From JBBKWH01 sp037968855 (GTDB lineage Bacteria; Pseudomonadota; Gammaproteobacteria; Pseudomonadales; Moraxellaceae), in contig JBBKWH010000109.1 in NCBI GenBank assembly GCA_037968855.1, positions 1 through 14,217 of the forward strand: DNA of 14,217 bases. Reading direction: 5' to 3'. The notes beneath the pieces were generated by a model, which had not been told where the DNA came from, ran no database searches, and saw only the letters and a list, made by a program, of their open reading frames with translations. Positions within the stretch are counted from its first letter, which is position 1. The number at the start of each line of letters is the position of its first letter. Below are positions 1-7,306 of this stretch, piece after piece. A program made the position numbers and the translations under genes.

Positions 1-2
1 GT

Positions 3-815
3 ATGTCCCTGATTGAGTCGTTGCTGGATTTGATTACGTTCGTCGAGGCTGAGATGATGATAGGTCATGGCAACACCTTAATTTATAGGGTGTTGCACTT
101 CAAGTTTGAATCCAAGCAAGAAAATGATGATCAGCTAGAAGAAGACTTCGAGATTTTGGCGAAGTCAGATCTCTTGAGTGAAAAAAATATTTATGCTCAG
201 AATGAATTATCAAATCTGGTTGATAGTTTTTATAATTTCGAGATTAAAAATGGCTTTGAAGAACAGATTAAAAAGCTTGCTGAGATGAGTTTTAATAGTC
301 AAGGGGTTCTTAATTCAATGTTTTATGTTAATGTTTTAAAAAAATGTGGTAGTGAGTTGTCAGCAGAGCCAAAAGATAATCTTATGCTATGGGTGGAAAA
401 TAAGCTACTAACAGCAAACCGCCCAATAGAAAGTGCAGGACATTTTTTTATGTTTGGCTCGGAAGGTTGTGAAGATATTTATCAGGAAATTGAGGAAATG
501 ATCAAAAATAATCAATCGAACTATTATAGCTTAACTGACACAATTAGTTATTATATTGAGCATGGGGGATGCAGATCCTTTGATGCTAGAGTTATCTCTA
601 AATCAACAAAAGAAGACTGGAGGAAATTAATTTTTGTGGACACAAAAGAAGAACGTTTTTCTGTGATTAGAGAAATTTGGAGTCAATGGATTGTTCCTGA
701 AAAAAATCCAGAGATTCATCAATGGATCAGAGAGCTAATGACTGAAAAGCGTCAAGAGTCTGTTGCAATGAGTGTGGCTGTGGATCACATGTTGAGTTTG
801 TTGGAGAAGAAATAA
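3..815 (+). CDS. Hypothetical protein, AT-rich, possibly 5'-partial
   Basis: I do not recognise this 270-residue protein. It is acidic, mostly predicted helical, and has no signal peptide, membrane segment or catalytic motif that I can see. The first ATG lies at base 3, so neither a ribosome binding site nor the true start can be judged, and the reading frame may continue upstream of the window. Base composition is clearly more AT-rich than that of serA next door, which suggests a separate, possibly acquired origin. The stop is followed at once by a strong bidirectional terminator, so the gene is the end of its transcript and converges on serA. A helical-repeat or immunity-type protein is conceivable, but nothing in the sequence demonstrates it. 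Confidence 0.6.
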   Translation: MSLIESLLDLITFVEAEMMIGHGNTLIYRVLHFKFESKQENDDQLEEDFEILAKSDLLSEKNIYAQNELSNLVDSFYNFEIKNGFEEQIKKLAEMSFNSQGVLNSMFYVNVLKKCGSELSAEPKDNLMLWVENKLLTANRPIESAGHFFMFGSEGCEDIYQEIEEMIKNNQSNYYSLTDTISYYIEHGGCRSFDARVISKSTKEDWRKLIFVDTKEERFSVIREIWSQWIVPEKNPEIHQWIRELMTEKRQESVAMSVAVDHMLSLLEKK

Positions 816-846
816 AAAAGCCCCACACAATGATGGGGCTTTTTTT
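814..846. terminator. Bidirectional rho-independent terminator
   Basis: Eleven-base perfect stem AAAAAAGCCCC (814-824) / GGGGCTTTTTT (835-845) with a 10-base loop. It has a T tract on both strands, so it can end both the gene at 3-815 (+) and serA (-), which converge here with 50 bases between stops. Confidence 0.9.
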
Positions 847-865
847 ATATGTGAATCCGGCTGAA

Positions 866-2098
866 TTAGTACAACACACGCACGCGCAATGTGCCTTCAA
901 CCCCTTGGATTTTTTCCAAGGCTTCGTCGGAGTCGTTGTCTTCGACGTCAATCACCAGATAACCGATGTCGCCTTTGGTCATCAAACTCTGCGCGCAGAT
1001 GTTGATGTTGTTTTCGGCAAACAACTTGTTAATCGCAGACAGCACACCCGGTACGTTTCTGTGGATGTGCAGCAGGCGATGAGTGCCTTCTTGTTGTGGG
1101 ATCGCCACTTCAGGAAAGTTAACCGCTGTGGTGGTCGCGCCAGAGTCTGAGTACCGCACAAACTTCTCGGCCACTTCAAAACCAATGTTGGCCTGTGCTT
1201 CTTGCGTCGAACCACCGATATGCGGGGTCAGAATCACATTGTCCAGACCACGCAATGCCGACATAAACTCTTCGTCATTGGCTTTTGGTTCTTTAGGGAA
1301 TACGTCAATCGCTGCGCCGTTTAAGTGCTTGGATTTGATCGCATCGGCCAAGGCATCAATATCAACACACGTGCCGCGTGCCGCATTGATAAAGATTGCG
1401 CCTTGCTTCATTTGCGCAAATTGCTCGGCACGCATCATGTTTTTGGTTGATGGCAGGTCAGGCACATGCAGCGACACTACGTCGGCTTGTGACAGCAACT
1501 CTTCCATTGTGCCCACTTGACGCGCATTACCCAGCGGTAGCTTGGTGATCGCATCAAAGTAGATCACGCGCATGCCAAGGCTTTCGGCCAATACAGACAG
1601 TTGCGAACCGATAGAACCGTAACCAACGATACCCAAAATCTTGCCGCGGGCTTCATACGAGCCTTCAGCCGATTTTGACCAGCCGCCACGATGAACCAAG
1701 GCATTTTTTTCGGGAATCCCGCGCAACATCAAAATCAGTTGACCCAAGACCAATTCGGCGACCGAACGGGTGTTGGAGTAGGGTGCGTTAAACACGGGAA
1801 TCCCGCGCTCCATCGCACCATCAAGATCAACTTGGTTGGTGCCAATACAAAAACAGCCGATGGCAATCAACTTTTCTGCTGCATTCAGCACGTTTTCGGT
1901 GATTTGAGTGCGTGAACGCAGACCGACAAAGTGCGCGTCTTTGATCTTTTCGATCAAGGCGTCTTCATCTAATGCGGTCTTGATGTATTCGATGTTGGTA
2001 TAACCCGCTGTATTGAGTACATCGAGTGCGTTTTGATGCACGCCTTCGAGTAGCAAAAAGCGAATTTTGTCTTTATCCAGCGAAAGCTGCTGACTCAT
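866..2098 (-). CDS. serA: D-3-phosphoglycerate dehydrogenase
   Basis: Catalyses the first step of L-serine synthesis, NAD-dependent oxidation of 3-phosphoglycerate to 3-phosphohydroxypyruvate, in the cytoplasm. The length of 410 residues equals that of the E. coli enzyme. Visible features are the Rossmann dinucleotide loop GYGSIG (159-164), the catalytic set R241 (NAARGT), E270 (FPKEP) and H293 (TPHIGGST), and a C-terminal ACT domain (about 340-410) with HIHRNVPGVLSAIN, the module that binds serine for feedback inhibition in the E. coli type. GGAG lies 6 bases before the ATG (plus-strand CTCC at 2104-2107), which supports this start. The gene is divergent from the FAD oxidoreductase at 2186. 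Enzymes of this class also reduce 2-oxoglutarate to D-2-hydroxyglutarate, which explains the neighbour. Nothing looks truncated or degenerate. Confidence 0.97.
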   Translation of the reverse strand: MSQQLSLDKDKIRFLLLEGVHQNALDVLNTAGYTNIEYIKTALDEDALIEKIKDAHFVGLRSRTQITENVLNAAEKLIAIGCFCIGTNQVDLDGAMERGIPVFNAPYSNTRSVAELVLGQLILMLRGIPEKNALVHRGGWSKSAEGSYEARGKILGIVGYGSIGSQLSVLAESLGMRVIYFDAITKLPLGNARQVGTMEELLSQADVVSLHVPDLPSTKNMMRAEQFAQMKQGAIFINAARGTCVDIDALADAIKSKHLNGAAIDVFPKEPKANDEEFMSALRGLDNVILTPHIGGSTQEAQANIGFEVAEKFVRYSDSGATTTAVNFPEVAIPQQEGTHRLLHIHRNVPGVLSAINKLFAENNINICAQSLMTKGDIGYLVIDVEDNDSDEALEKIQGVEGTLRVRVLY

Positions 2099-2185
2099 GG
2101 CGACTCCGGTGCAAAGGCCAAAAAACTAGCCGCGTATGATAGCATATTGCATCGATCCGTTGCCTTTTTATGCAGGTCTTAGCAG
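2099..2185. promoter_or_regulatory. Divergent promoter region serA / D2HGDH
   Basis: This 87-base gap must hold both promoters. On the plus strand, TATGAT (2135-2140) is a fair -10 for the flavoprotein gene, but no good -35 lies at the right distance. On the minus strand, TATCAT or TATGCT overlaps the same spot. The two -10 candidates overlap, so the two genes may be co-regulated through one site. Exact start sites cannot be fixed from sequence. Confidence 0.35.
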
Positions 2186-3595
2186 ATGAACGCTCCCGTG
2201 CTTCTTCCCGTGTCTTTACTTGACCGTTTAACCGCCCTATTGGGTGAGCAACGGGTCAAAACCGATCTTGATAGCCGCATGAACTGGGGCAAGGATTGGA
2301 CCAAACATTTTGAGCCAAATCCCTCGGTGATCGTGTTCCCCGCGACCACCGAAGAGGTGCAAGGCGTGGTGCAACTGGCCAACGAATTTGGTCTGGTAGT
2401 CACGCCCAGCGGTGGACGGACTGGCTTGTCAGCGGGCGCAGTGGCGGCCAATGGCGAGATTGTGGTCAGCATGGATCGGATGAATAAAATCATCGATTTT
2501 TTGCCCGCAGATCGTTTGGTGCGCTTGCAATCGGGTGTGGTGACCGAGCAACTGCAACAGTTTGCCGAAGAACAAGGTTTGTACTATCCAGTCGATTTTG
2601 CCTCGGCAGGTTCTAGCCAAATTGGCGGCAACATTGGCACCAACGCTGGTGGCATTAAAGTGATCAAATACGGCATGACTCGCCAGTGGGTGCTGGGCAT
2701 GACCGTGGTCACCGGCAAAGGCGACATCTTGCGCTTGAACAAAGGCATGATCAAAAACGCCACTGGCTACGATCTACGCCAATTGTTTATTGGTGCAGAA
2801 GGCACGCTGGGCATTGTGACCGAAGTGGAAATGAAGCTAGAGCGCCAACCACGTGACCTACGCGTGATGGTGTTGGGCGCGCCCGATTTTGATTCGGTGA
2901 TGCCGATTTTGCATGCGTTTCAGAGCCAAATTGATCTGACCGCGTTTGAGTTCTTTGGCGAACTGGCCATGCAAAAGGTACTGAATCACACCGGCTTGCC
3001 ACGTCCATTTGACACGCCATGCCCGTTTTATGTGTTGCTGGAGTTTGAAGGCCGCTTTGATGCGATTGTTGATGATGCGATGAACATCTTTGAACACTGC
3101 GTTAATCAAGGCTGGGTGATGGATGGCGTGATGAGCCAAAACGAAACCCAAGCCAAAAACCTGTGGCGCTTGCGTGAAGACATTAGCGAAACCATCGCGC
3201 CGTTTACCCCGTACAAAAATGACATCTCGGTGTTGATCACGCATGTTCCGGCGTTTATTGCAGAGATTGATGCGATTGTGGCCAACAGCTACCCCGATTT
3301 TGAGGTGTGCTGGTTTGGTCATATTGGTGATGGCAACTTGCATTTAAACATCTTAAAACCGGCCAATCTGACCAAAGATGAGTTCTTTGAGCAGTGCAAA
3401 GTGGTCAACGTGAAGGTGTTTGAAACCGTGCAAAAATATGACGGTTCAATCAGCGCCGAGCATGGTGTGGGTATGACCAAAAAGGATTATTTGGGCTATA
3501 CCCGTGATGCGGTTGAGATTGACTACTTGCGTGCGGTCAAAAAAGTCTTTGATCCCAATAACGTGATGAATGTTGGGAAGATTTTTGATCTTTAA
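2186..3595 (+). CDS. FAD-linked D-2-hydroxyglutarate dehydrogenase type oxidoreductase
   Basis: A 469-residue flavoprotein of the GlcD/DLD/D2HGDH (VAO) family, which oxidises D-2-hydroxy acids and passes electrons on to the respiratory chain. The N-terminal FAD-binding domain shows PSGGRTGLSAG (74-84), the block IGGNIGTNAGG (146-156) and IGAEGTLGIVTEV (202-214). The C-terminal FAD-oxidase domain has the metal/substrate motif HIGDGNLHLNI (379-389), EHGVG (425-429) and the family ending DPNNVMNVGKI. AGGT lies 8 bases before the ATG. The head-to-head position with serA is telling. In Pseudomonas stutzeri, D2HGDH reconverts the D-2-hydroxyglutarate made by SerA to 2-oxoglutarate and so drives serine synthesis. 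By family alone, glycolate or D-lactate oxidation is the alternative; context favours D-2-hydroxyglutarate. It is followed by its own terminator. Confidence 0.88.
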   Translation: MNAPVLLPVSLLDRLTALLGEQRVKTDLDSRMNWGKDWTKHFEPNPSVIVFPATTEEVQGVVQLANEFGLVVTPSGGRTGLSAGAVAANGEIVVSMDRMNKIIDFLPADRLVRLQSGVVTEQLQQFAEEQGLYYPVDFASAGSSQIGGNIGTNAGGIKVIKYGMTRQWVLGMTVVTGKGDILRLNKGMIKNATGYDLRQLFIGAEGTLGIVTEVEMKLERQPRDLRVMVLGAPDFDSVMPILHAFQSQIDLTAFEFFGELAMQKVLNHTGLPRPFDTPCPFYVLLEFEGRFDAIVDDAMNIFEHCVNQGWVMDGVMSQNETQAKNLWRLREDISETIAPFTPYKNDISVLITHVPAFIAEIDAIVANSYPDFEVCWFGHIGDGNLHLNILKPANLTKDEFFEQCKVVNVKVFETVQKYDGSISAEHGVGMTKKDYLGYTRDAVEIDYLRAVKKVFDPNNVMNVGKIFDL

Positions 3596-3613
3596 AGATC
3601 TCTGACGTATAGT
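3585..3613 (+). promoter_or_regulatory. Possible sigma70 promoter for the gene at 3657
   Basis: TTGATC (3585-3590), a spacer of exactly 17, then TATAGT (3608-3613). The -35 lies inside the last codons of the flavoprotein gene. The predicted start near 3620 falls within the 5' arm of the following terminator, so its own transcripts would lose part of that hairpin. The match is moderate. Confidence 0.4.
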
Positions 3614-3616
3614 AGG

Positions 3617-3642
3617 AACGCACCCATTGAGGTGCGTTTTTT
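3617..3642 (+). terminator. Rho-independent terminator of the D2HGDH gene
   Basis: Eight-base perfect stem AACGCACC (3617-3624) / GGTGCGTT (3631-3638), loop CATTGA, and a run of six T ending at 3642. It sits 21 bases after the stop codon. Confidence 0.88.
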
Positions 3643-3656
3643 ATAAGAAAAAATAG

Positions 3657-4532
3657 ATGAGTCTTGCAAATATCATTGATCTGAAGCTGACATGTCCGAA
3701 TTGCCAAGCGAAGTTTTATCGACCCATAGTATTGAAGAATTTAATATTTTGTCCTGTTTGTGAAAAGAATTTAATGCCGGTTTATTTTTATATACAGAGA
3801 GAAGATGGTGGTTTTTTAAACTTTAACTTATGGTTAAAAAGTATCTTAGCTAGTTTGCTGATTGTTTTGTATTTTACATATGAGGGTGTTATTGATTTAT
3901 TTTTTGATGGGTTTTTCTATAAAAAATATTTAGCGATGCTTTTTATTTTTTTATTTGTTACTTATGCAGTTTTTCATACAGTAGTTTTTTTTGTACATCG
4001 AGGTTTAAGTATAAATGCTATTAAAAGTGGTAGCGATACCATTAGTGAGATCAGTCAAGATAGATGCCCAGAATATAAAGTATATGCACATCAACGTTCA
4101 GGGCCAGCTTATGGCTCAAGTTCTTCATTAGTGTCTTGTCCACATTGTCAGTCGATGCGTTTGGCCGATTTGTATTGGTACAAAACAGATCGGGTAGCGC
4201 AAGGCCATACTGTCGCTGTAAGTGCTAATAATATTCAAGAGAATATGTTTTTTGGTTGCTTGAAATGTGGAAAGATGTTCGAATATGTTCAACTATTAAC
4301 AGCAAAAGATAGGCGAACTATTATAATTATGGCTTTTGTGTTCTTTGTGGCTGTGTTATTGCCTTTCAATTGGCATTTGGTCTCAATTTTTTTATCTAAG
4401 ATAGGTATGATTTTGCCACCTAAACCAATTCCTGCTTTTATTGGCATGACATTATGGTTCTATTTTACGTTAGCTAACCCCAAAAAAATTCGAGTTGAAG
4501 AAAATTTGAGTTTGAATTGGATTGAGCGTTAA
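3657..4532 (+). CDS. Membrane protein with paired CxxC zinc-ribbon motifs
   Basis: This 291-residue protein is not one I can assign to a named family. It is built as two similar halves. The first has CPNC (13-16) and CPVC (32-35), followed by two hydrophobic segments (about 57-83 and 91-113). The second has CPHC (161-164) and CLKC (201-204), followed by two more (about 220-237 and 257-273). Each pair of CxxC motifs is spaced like a zinc ribbon, and the likely topology puts both ribbons on the same side of the membrane. The ATG at 3657 lies only 15 bases after the upstream terminator and has no strong ribosome binding site (AAGAAA). However, the first CxxC begins at residue 13, so a later start would destroy it. 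Base composition is markedly AT-rich compared with the flanking serA/D2HGDH genes, suggesting transfer. Function is unknown. Confidence 0.75.
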   Translation: MSLANIIDLKLTCPNCQAKFYRPIVLKNLIFCPVCEKNLMPVYFYIQREDGGFLNFNLWLKSILASLLIVLYFTYEGVIDLFFDGFFYKKYLAMLFIFLFVTYAVFHTVVFFVHRGLSINAIKSGSDTISEISQDRCPEYKVYAHQRSGPAYGSSSSLVSCPHCQSMRLADLYWYKTDRVAQGHTVAVSANNIQENMFFGCLKCGKMFEYVQLLTAKDRRTIIIMAFVFFVAVLLPFNWHLVSIFLSKIGMILPPKPIPAFIGMTLWFYFTLANPKKIRVEENLSLNWIER

Positions 4533-4541
4533 ATGATATAA

Positions 4542-4559
4542 GGGGTTGAAAATCACCCC
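4542..4559. terminator. Weak hairpin between convergent genes
   Basis: GGGG..TGA (4542-4549) pairs with TCA.CCCC (4553-4559) around a 3-base loop. It lies 9 bases after the stop of the membrane protein gene and at the stop of the possible minus-strand reading frame. There is no proper T tract in either direction, so termination is only a guess. Confidence 0.3.
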
Positions 4560-4853
4560 CGCTTCACCCCAACAATACACACCTGCAATAACACCGACTG
4601 CCAATCCTGCTGCGGTCGGATATCCGCAATCACTGCTTTAAGCGTCAACCGCCTATCCACCAATAACGCCACACGGTAGACCATTCATCAATCCACCTGC
4701 ATCTGAGTTGATCCGCAGTTGACACATCAGATGGCTAAACGTATCTATACACATGAACATCTCAAAAAATGCACAGCATAGCGCGTAGGCAAAGTACACG
4801 AGACTGATTCCATCAGCCGAAAAGATCAGACTCACCCATACGCGGTACAGCAT
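4553..4853 (-). pseudogene. Possible broken small gene in the 4533-4935 gap
   Basis: The ~400 bases between the membrane protein and the lipoprotein hold no intact gene that I recognise. The minus strand carries two open stretches in different frames that read like one protein. One runs from an ATG at 4853 to a TAG at 4653 (66 aa, rather hydrophobic, with LVYFAYALCCAFFEMF). The other runs from an ATG at 4684 to a TGA at 4553 (43 aa, VYRVALLVDRRLTLKAVIAD, ending in VCIVGVKRG). A one-base indel near 4680-4690 would join them into about 100 residues. Alternatively they are two overlapping small genes, since AGGTGG precedes the second ATG by 8 bases. The composition resembles the host genes. It could also be chance. 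Confidence 0.35.
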
Positions 4854-4935
4854 GAACGATGTCGGTAAAAAGCAGTTAACTTTAGGGCTTTACACACCCT
4901 CCCAAAAAACGTCTATCCAAACAGGAAGTATCGCC

Positions 4936-5430
4936 ATGGCACTCTTTCATCACAACTTCTGGCAACGCACCCGTCCACTGATTGTTCTTGCTGCGGTTGC
5001 CAGCCTCACCGCCGCCTGTACACCCGATCAAATGAACACCGCCGCGCAAATGATTAGCTCAACCGTCACCACCATGCCGCAAGGCCAAGTGGCCACACAG
5101 CCCACGTCATCTAACCCAAACTATGGCTATGGCACAGGGCGTCTTAGCCTGAATAAAACCAGCTATCGGGTTGGCGAGACTATTTATGTCACCTTCCAAG
5201 CCAGTTCAGGCATGCATCGCTCGGCGTGGATTGGTATTTTGCCGTCTAATATTCCGCATGGCGATGAGTCGGTAAATGACCAATACGACATCACCTATCA
5301 ATATTTAGAAGGCCGAACCAGTGGCAGCTTGAGTTTTGTTGCACCCAAAGCAGGGGCGTGGGATATGCGGATGCATGACAACGATTCGGCGGGTCATGAG
5401 ATTGGTTCGGTGAGTTTTGTGGTGCGTTAA
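4936..5430 (+). CDS. Putative lipoprotein with C-terminal beta-sandwich domain
   Basis: 164 residues when started at 4936, where AGGAAG (4923-4928) lies 7 bases before ATGGCACTC. An in-frame ATG at 4852 would add 28 residues, but it has no ribosome binding site and would bury the signal peptide. Residues 1-27 form a lipoprotein signal (RTRP, then a hydrophobic core, then LTAAC) with C28 as the lipidation site. The lipobox is slightly non-standard, with Thr at -3. A Ser/Thr/Gln-rich linker follows (about 30-68). From about 69 to the end there is an Ig-like domain (LSLNKTSYRVGETIYVTF, then AWIGILPSN, ending GSVSFVV), the kind of beta-sandwich found on secreted bacterial enzymes. Here it stands alone, so a binding or structural role in the outer membrane or periplasm is an inference. 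A terminator follows 29 bases after the stop. Confidence 0.8.
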   Translation: MALFHHNFWQRTRPLIVLAAVASLTAACTPDQMNTAAQMISSTVTTMPQGQVATQPTSSNPNYGYGTGRLSLNKTSYRVGETIYVTFQASSGMHRSAWIGILPSNIPHGDESVNDQYDITYQYLEGRTSGSLSFVAPKAGAWDMRMHDNDSAGHEIGSVSFVVR

Positions 5431-5458
5431 GTTCAATCAACGGTTTAAAGCTGACAGT

Positions 5459-5491
5459 AAAAAACGGTCACTGACATGTGGCCGTTTTTTT
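5459..5491 (+). terminator. Rho-independent terminator after the lipoprotein
   Basis: Twelve-base stem AAAAACGGTCAC (5460-5471) / GTGGCCGTTTTT (5478-5489) with one T-G wobble, loop TGACAT, and a run of seven T. The A run on the other side could let it work in both directions. Confidence 0.88.
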
Positions 5492-5561
5492 GGCCTGTCG
5501 CTATGCACCGTACCGCATGCCACAATTGGGGTTTATGACGGTATGTGTTGGAATCTCATCT

Positions 5562-6065
5562 ATGCAATTAAGTTACCGTTTACAGCCTGAGCATTTGATT
5601 CAAGATGGTTTGTTGGTCGAGCGTATTCAACGTCGGCGCAAAAACACCATCATGCTGGTGCTGTCGGCGTTTTTGATTGGACTGGGTTTGTCGGTGGGGC
5701 AGGCCAATGGCAGCGTGTTGTTTTTGAGCGTTGGACTGAGCACCTTGGTGCTCAATCTCGGTTTTCGTTATGTGCTGTTGCCTTATTTACTCAAGCGGCA
5801 AGTGCGGATGCTAGATTGGCGCGAGCAGCAGCAGGCGTTTGTGGTCACGGTATCGGATCAATATTTACAGGTCAAACATGCTGGACAAACTCAGCAGATC
5901 ACGTGGGCCGAGATTGAGCATTGGTATGTGGGGCAGTTGAGTCTGGTGATTGAGCTACCGCTACGCCAAGCGATTTTGCTGCCGTTTGACGCATTCGAGA
6001 GTACGGCGCAACGCCAAGCGTTTGAGCAACAGCTAAGCCTACAGGTTGGCCCTGTACGTCGTTAG
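5562..6065 (+). CDS. YcxB-like small membrane protein
   Basis: 167 residues when started at the ATG at 5562 (GGA 9 bases upstream). The frame is open back to an ATG at 5478, but that lies inside the terminator stem and cannot be the real start. Two adjacent membrane segments (about 29-46 and 51-77) form a hairpin anchor after a basic stretch RIQRRRK. A C-terminal soluble domain (about 92-160) carries the YcxB-like pattern: a beta-rich stretch, QQITWAEIEHW, then LLPFDAFES. Family members are common in bacteria and have no established function. The stop overlaps that of the convergent gene in the bases TTAG, so neither gene has its own terminator here. The assignment rests on the TM-pair plus W-x-x-I / PF-x-x-F pattern and is tentative. 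Confidence 0.75.
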   Translation: MQLSYRLQPEHLIQDGLLVERIQRRRKNTIMLVLSAFLIGLGLSVGQANGSVLFLSVGLSTLVLNLGFRYVLLPYLLKRQVRMLDWREQQQAFVVTVSDQYLQVKHAGQTQQITWAEIEHWYVGQLSLVIELPLRQAILLPFDAFESTAQRQAFEQQLSLQVGPVRR

Positions 6066-6424
6066 AACAGGGCAAGCTGTTGGCGTAGACTGTCTGGAAT
6101 ATCCGTGCTGATCGAGCTGGGCAAGGCGATTAAGGTGCCGTAGATGGTGCGGTCAGCACGCGGAAAGGTATCGCCAGCCAAAAATAGAAAACGCTTGCCA
6201 TGGTGAATGACTTCAAAAATACCGTCGCCTAACGCTGTATGCCGTGGAAAAACCAGCTTGGTGTCGTACTGATAAAACGCCTCATGAATCAGCTCGGCAG
6301 TACCGCCGACATCAAAGGTCTGAAAGTTGTGATACAGCGGGGCGGGATAAAAAAGTCGGCATTCGAGCCACTGTTCGTTGCGTTGCAAAAAACTCTTCAT
6401 GCAGTCACTCAAATCTAAGGCCAT
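6062..6424 (-). CDS. Hypothetical protein, 120 aa
   Basis: I do not recognise this protein. It is soluble, with no signal or membrane segment. Its middle is rich in aromatic residues (LFYPAPLYHNFQTFDVGG, 24-41) and is followed by DGIFEVIHHGKRFLFLAGDTF. The ATG at 6424 has only a weak ribosome binding site (GGTAG). Immediately upstream the same frame stays open for 27 more codons, back to a TAG, and reads like protein (VVQHDWDACHAFIGSD). No ATG, GTG or TTG occurs in that stretch. Either translation starts at a rare codon such as ATT, or the N-terminus has lost its start, or the resemblance is chance. It converges on the YcxB-like gene with overlapping stops. Confidence 0.6.
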   Translation of the reverse strand: MALDLSDCMKSFLQRNEQWLECRLFYPAPLYHNFQTFDVGGTAELIHEAFYQYDTKLVFPRHTALGDGIFEVIHHGKRFLFLAGDTFPRADRTIYGTLIALPSSISTDIPDSLRQQLALF

Positions 6425-6587
6425 GTCGCTACCAATGAAAGCGTGACAAGCATCCCAATCGTGTTGTACTACGGGCGATTTTACGGCTTGTTTGTCCCGA
6501 ATGATCTACTTATCGAAAGTATTTTTGGCAACAAAATAAAATCAACAGACAATTGGCATCGATGTGGCTAGAACTCGACCAAATTTT

Positions 6588-6617
6588 TTGGCAAGGTGCG
6601 TGTATTGGCTTTATATG
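6588..6617 (+). promoter_or_regulatory. Likely sigma70 promoter of the FAH-family gene
   Basis: TTGGCA (6588-6593), an 18-base spacer, then TATATG (6612-6617), or TTATAT with a spacer of 17. The predicted leader is about 17-20 bases before the ATG at 6641. Confidence 0.45.
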
Positions 6618-6640
6618 AAAGCAATAGATTGAGGTGTTTG

Positions 6641-7273
6641 ATGAGTGTGCCATCGAAGGTTGTGTGTGTGGGTCGTAACTATGCAGAGCATGCCAAGGAG
6701 CTAGGCAATGCTGTGCCAGAGACACCGATTTTGTTTATCAAGCCTTCTACTAGTGTGCGTGCGTTGAGTGATGGCATTGTCTGGCCCAAAGGCTTGGGTG
6801 AGTGTCATTTTGAGACCGAGTTGTGCGTGCAGATTGGCCAGCATTTAAGCCATGCCAATCGTGAACAAGCACAGGCTGCGATTAGTGGCATTACCTTGGG
6901 TTTAGATTTAACCCTGCGTGACCTGCAAAACACCCTCAAAGCCAAAGGCCATCCTTGGGAGCGTGCCAAGGCGTTTGATGGGGCGTGTGTGCTGGGTGAC
7001 TGGTTGGCCGCAGATACGGTAGATGATCTTGGTCAGGTCTGTTTTAGCTTAAGCGTCAACGGTCAAACCCGTCAGCAGGGCAATACGCAAGATATGTTGT
7101 TTGATGTGGTGGGCTTGGTGGCACATATCAGCGAGACCTTTAGCTTGCTTGCTGGCGATGTGATCATGACTGGCACGCCAGCCGGTGTGGCTGCGTTACA
7201 GCAAGGCGATCAGTTGGTGTTAAGTTTGGAGACCCCGTTAGAGCCGGTCAGTTGGCAAACGCGGGTGCTATAA
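6641..7273 (+). CDS. Fumarylacetoacetate hydrolase family protein (FAHD1/YcgM-like)
   Basis: 210 residues when started at 6641, where GAGG lies 6 bases upstream. An in-frame ATG at 6596 overlaps the likely promoter and was not chosen. The protein is a single FAH fold of the short acylpyruvate hydrolase / oxaloacetate decarboxylase type (FAHD1, E. coli YcgM, about 220 aa). Visible motifs are the start GRNYAEHAKELGN, PILFIKPSTS (29-38), the metal ligands E58 and E60 in HFETE with D89 in GLDLTLRD, the active-site lysine region KGHPWERAKAFDGA (102-115) and GTPAGV (178-183). Family members cleave acylpyruvates or decarboxylate oxaloacetate with Mg or Mn. The exact substrate cannot be read from the sequence. 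The gene is monocistronic by context: a convergent unknown gene lies upstream and the Pho-type promoter of phoX lies downstream. Confidence 0.88.
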   Translation: MSVPSKVVCVGRNYAEHAKELGNAVPETPILFIKPSTSVRALSDGIVWPKGLGECHFETELCVQIGQHLSHANREQAQAAISGITLGLDLTLRDLQNTLKAKGHPWERAKAFDGACVLGDWLAADTVDDLGQVCFSLSVNGQTRQQGNTQDMLFDVVGLVAHISETFSLLAGDVIMTGTPAGVAALQQGDQLVLSLETPLEPVSWQTRVL

Positions 7274-7306
7274 GTCATTGCAACTCGCCATTGTGTTTTG
7301 AGTCGG

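Noticed and set aside
3587..3600. Perfect 14-base palindrome GATCTTTAAAGATC over the D2HGDH stop codon
   Set aside because: It is short and AT-rich, overlaps coding sequence and lies next to a better terminator. No operator function can be argued.
4852..4935. N-terminal extension of the lipoprotein from an ATG at 4852
   Set aside because: It has no ribosome binding site and would place the signal peptide internally, while 4936 has AGGAAG at the right distance.
5478..5561. Longer YcxB-like protein starting at 5478
   Set aside because: That ATG lies inside a strong terminator stem, and the added residues look non-coding.
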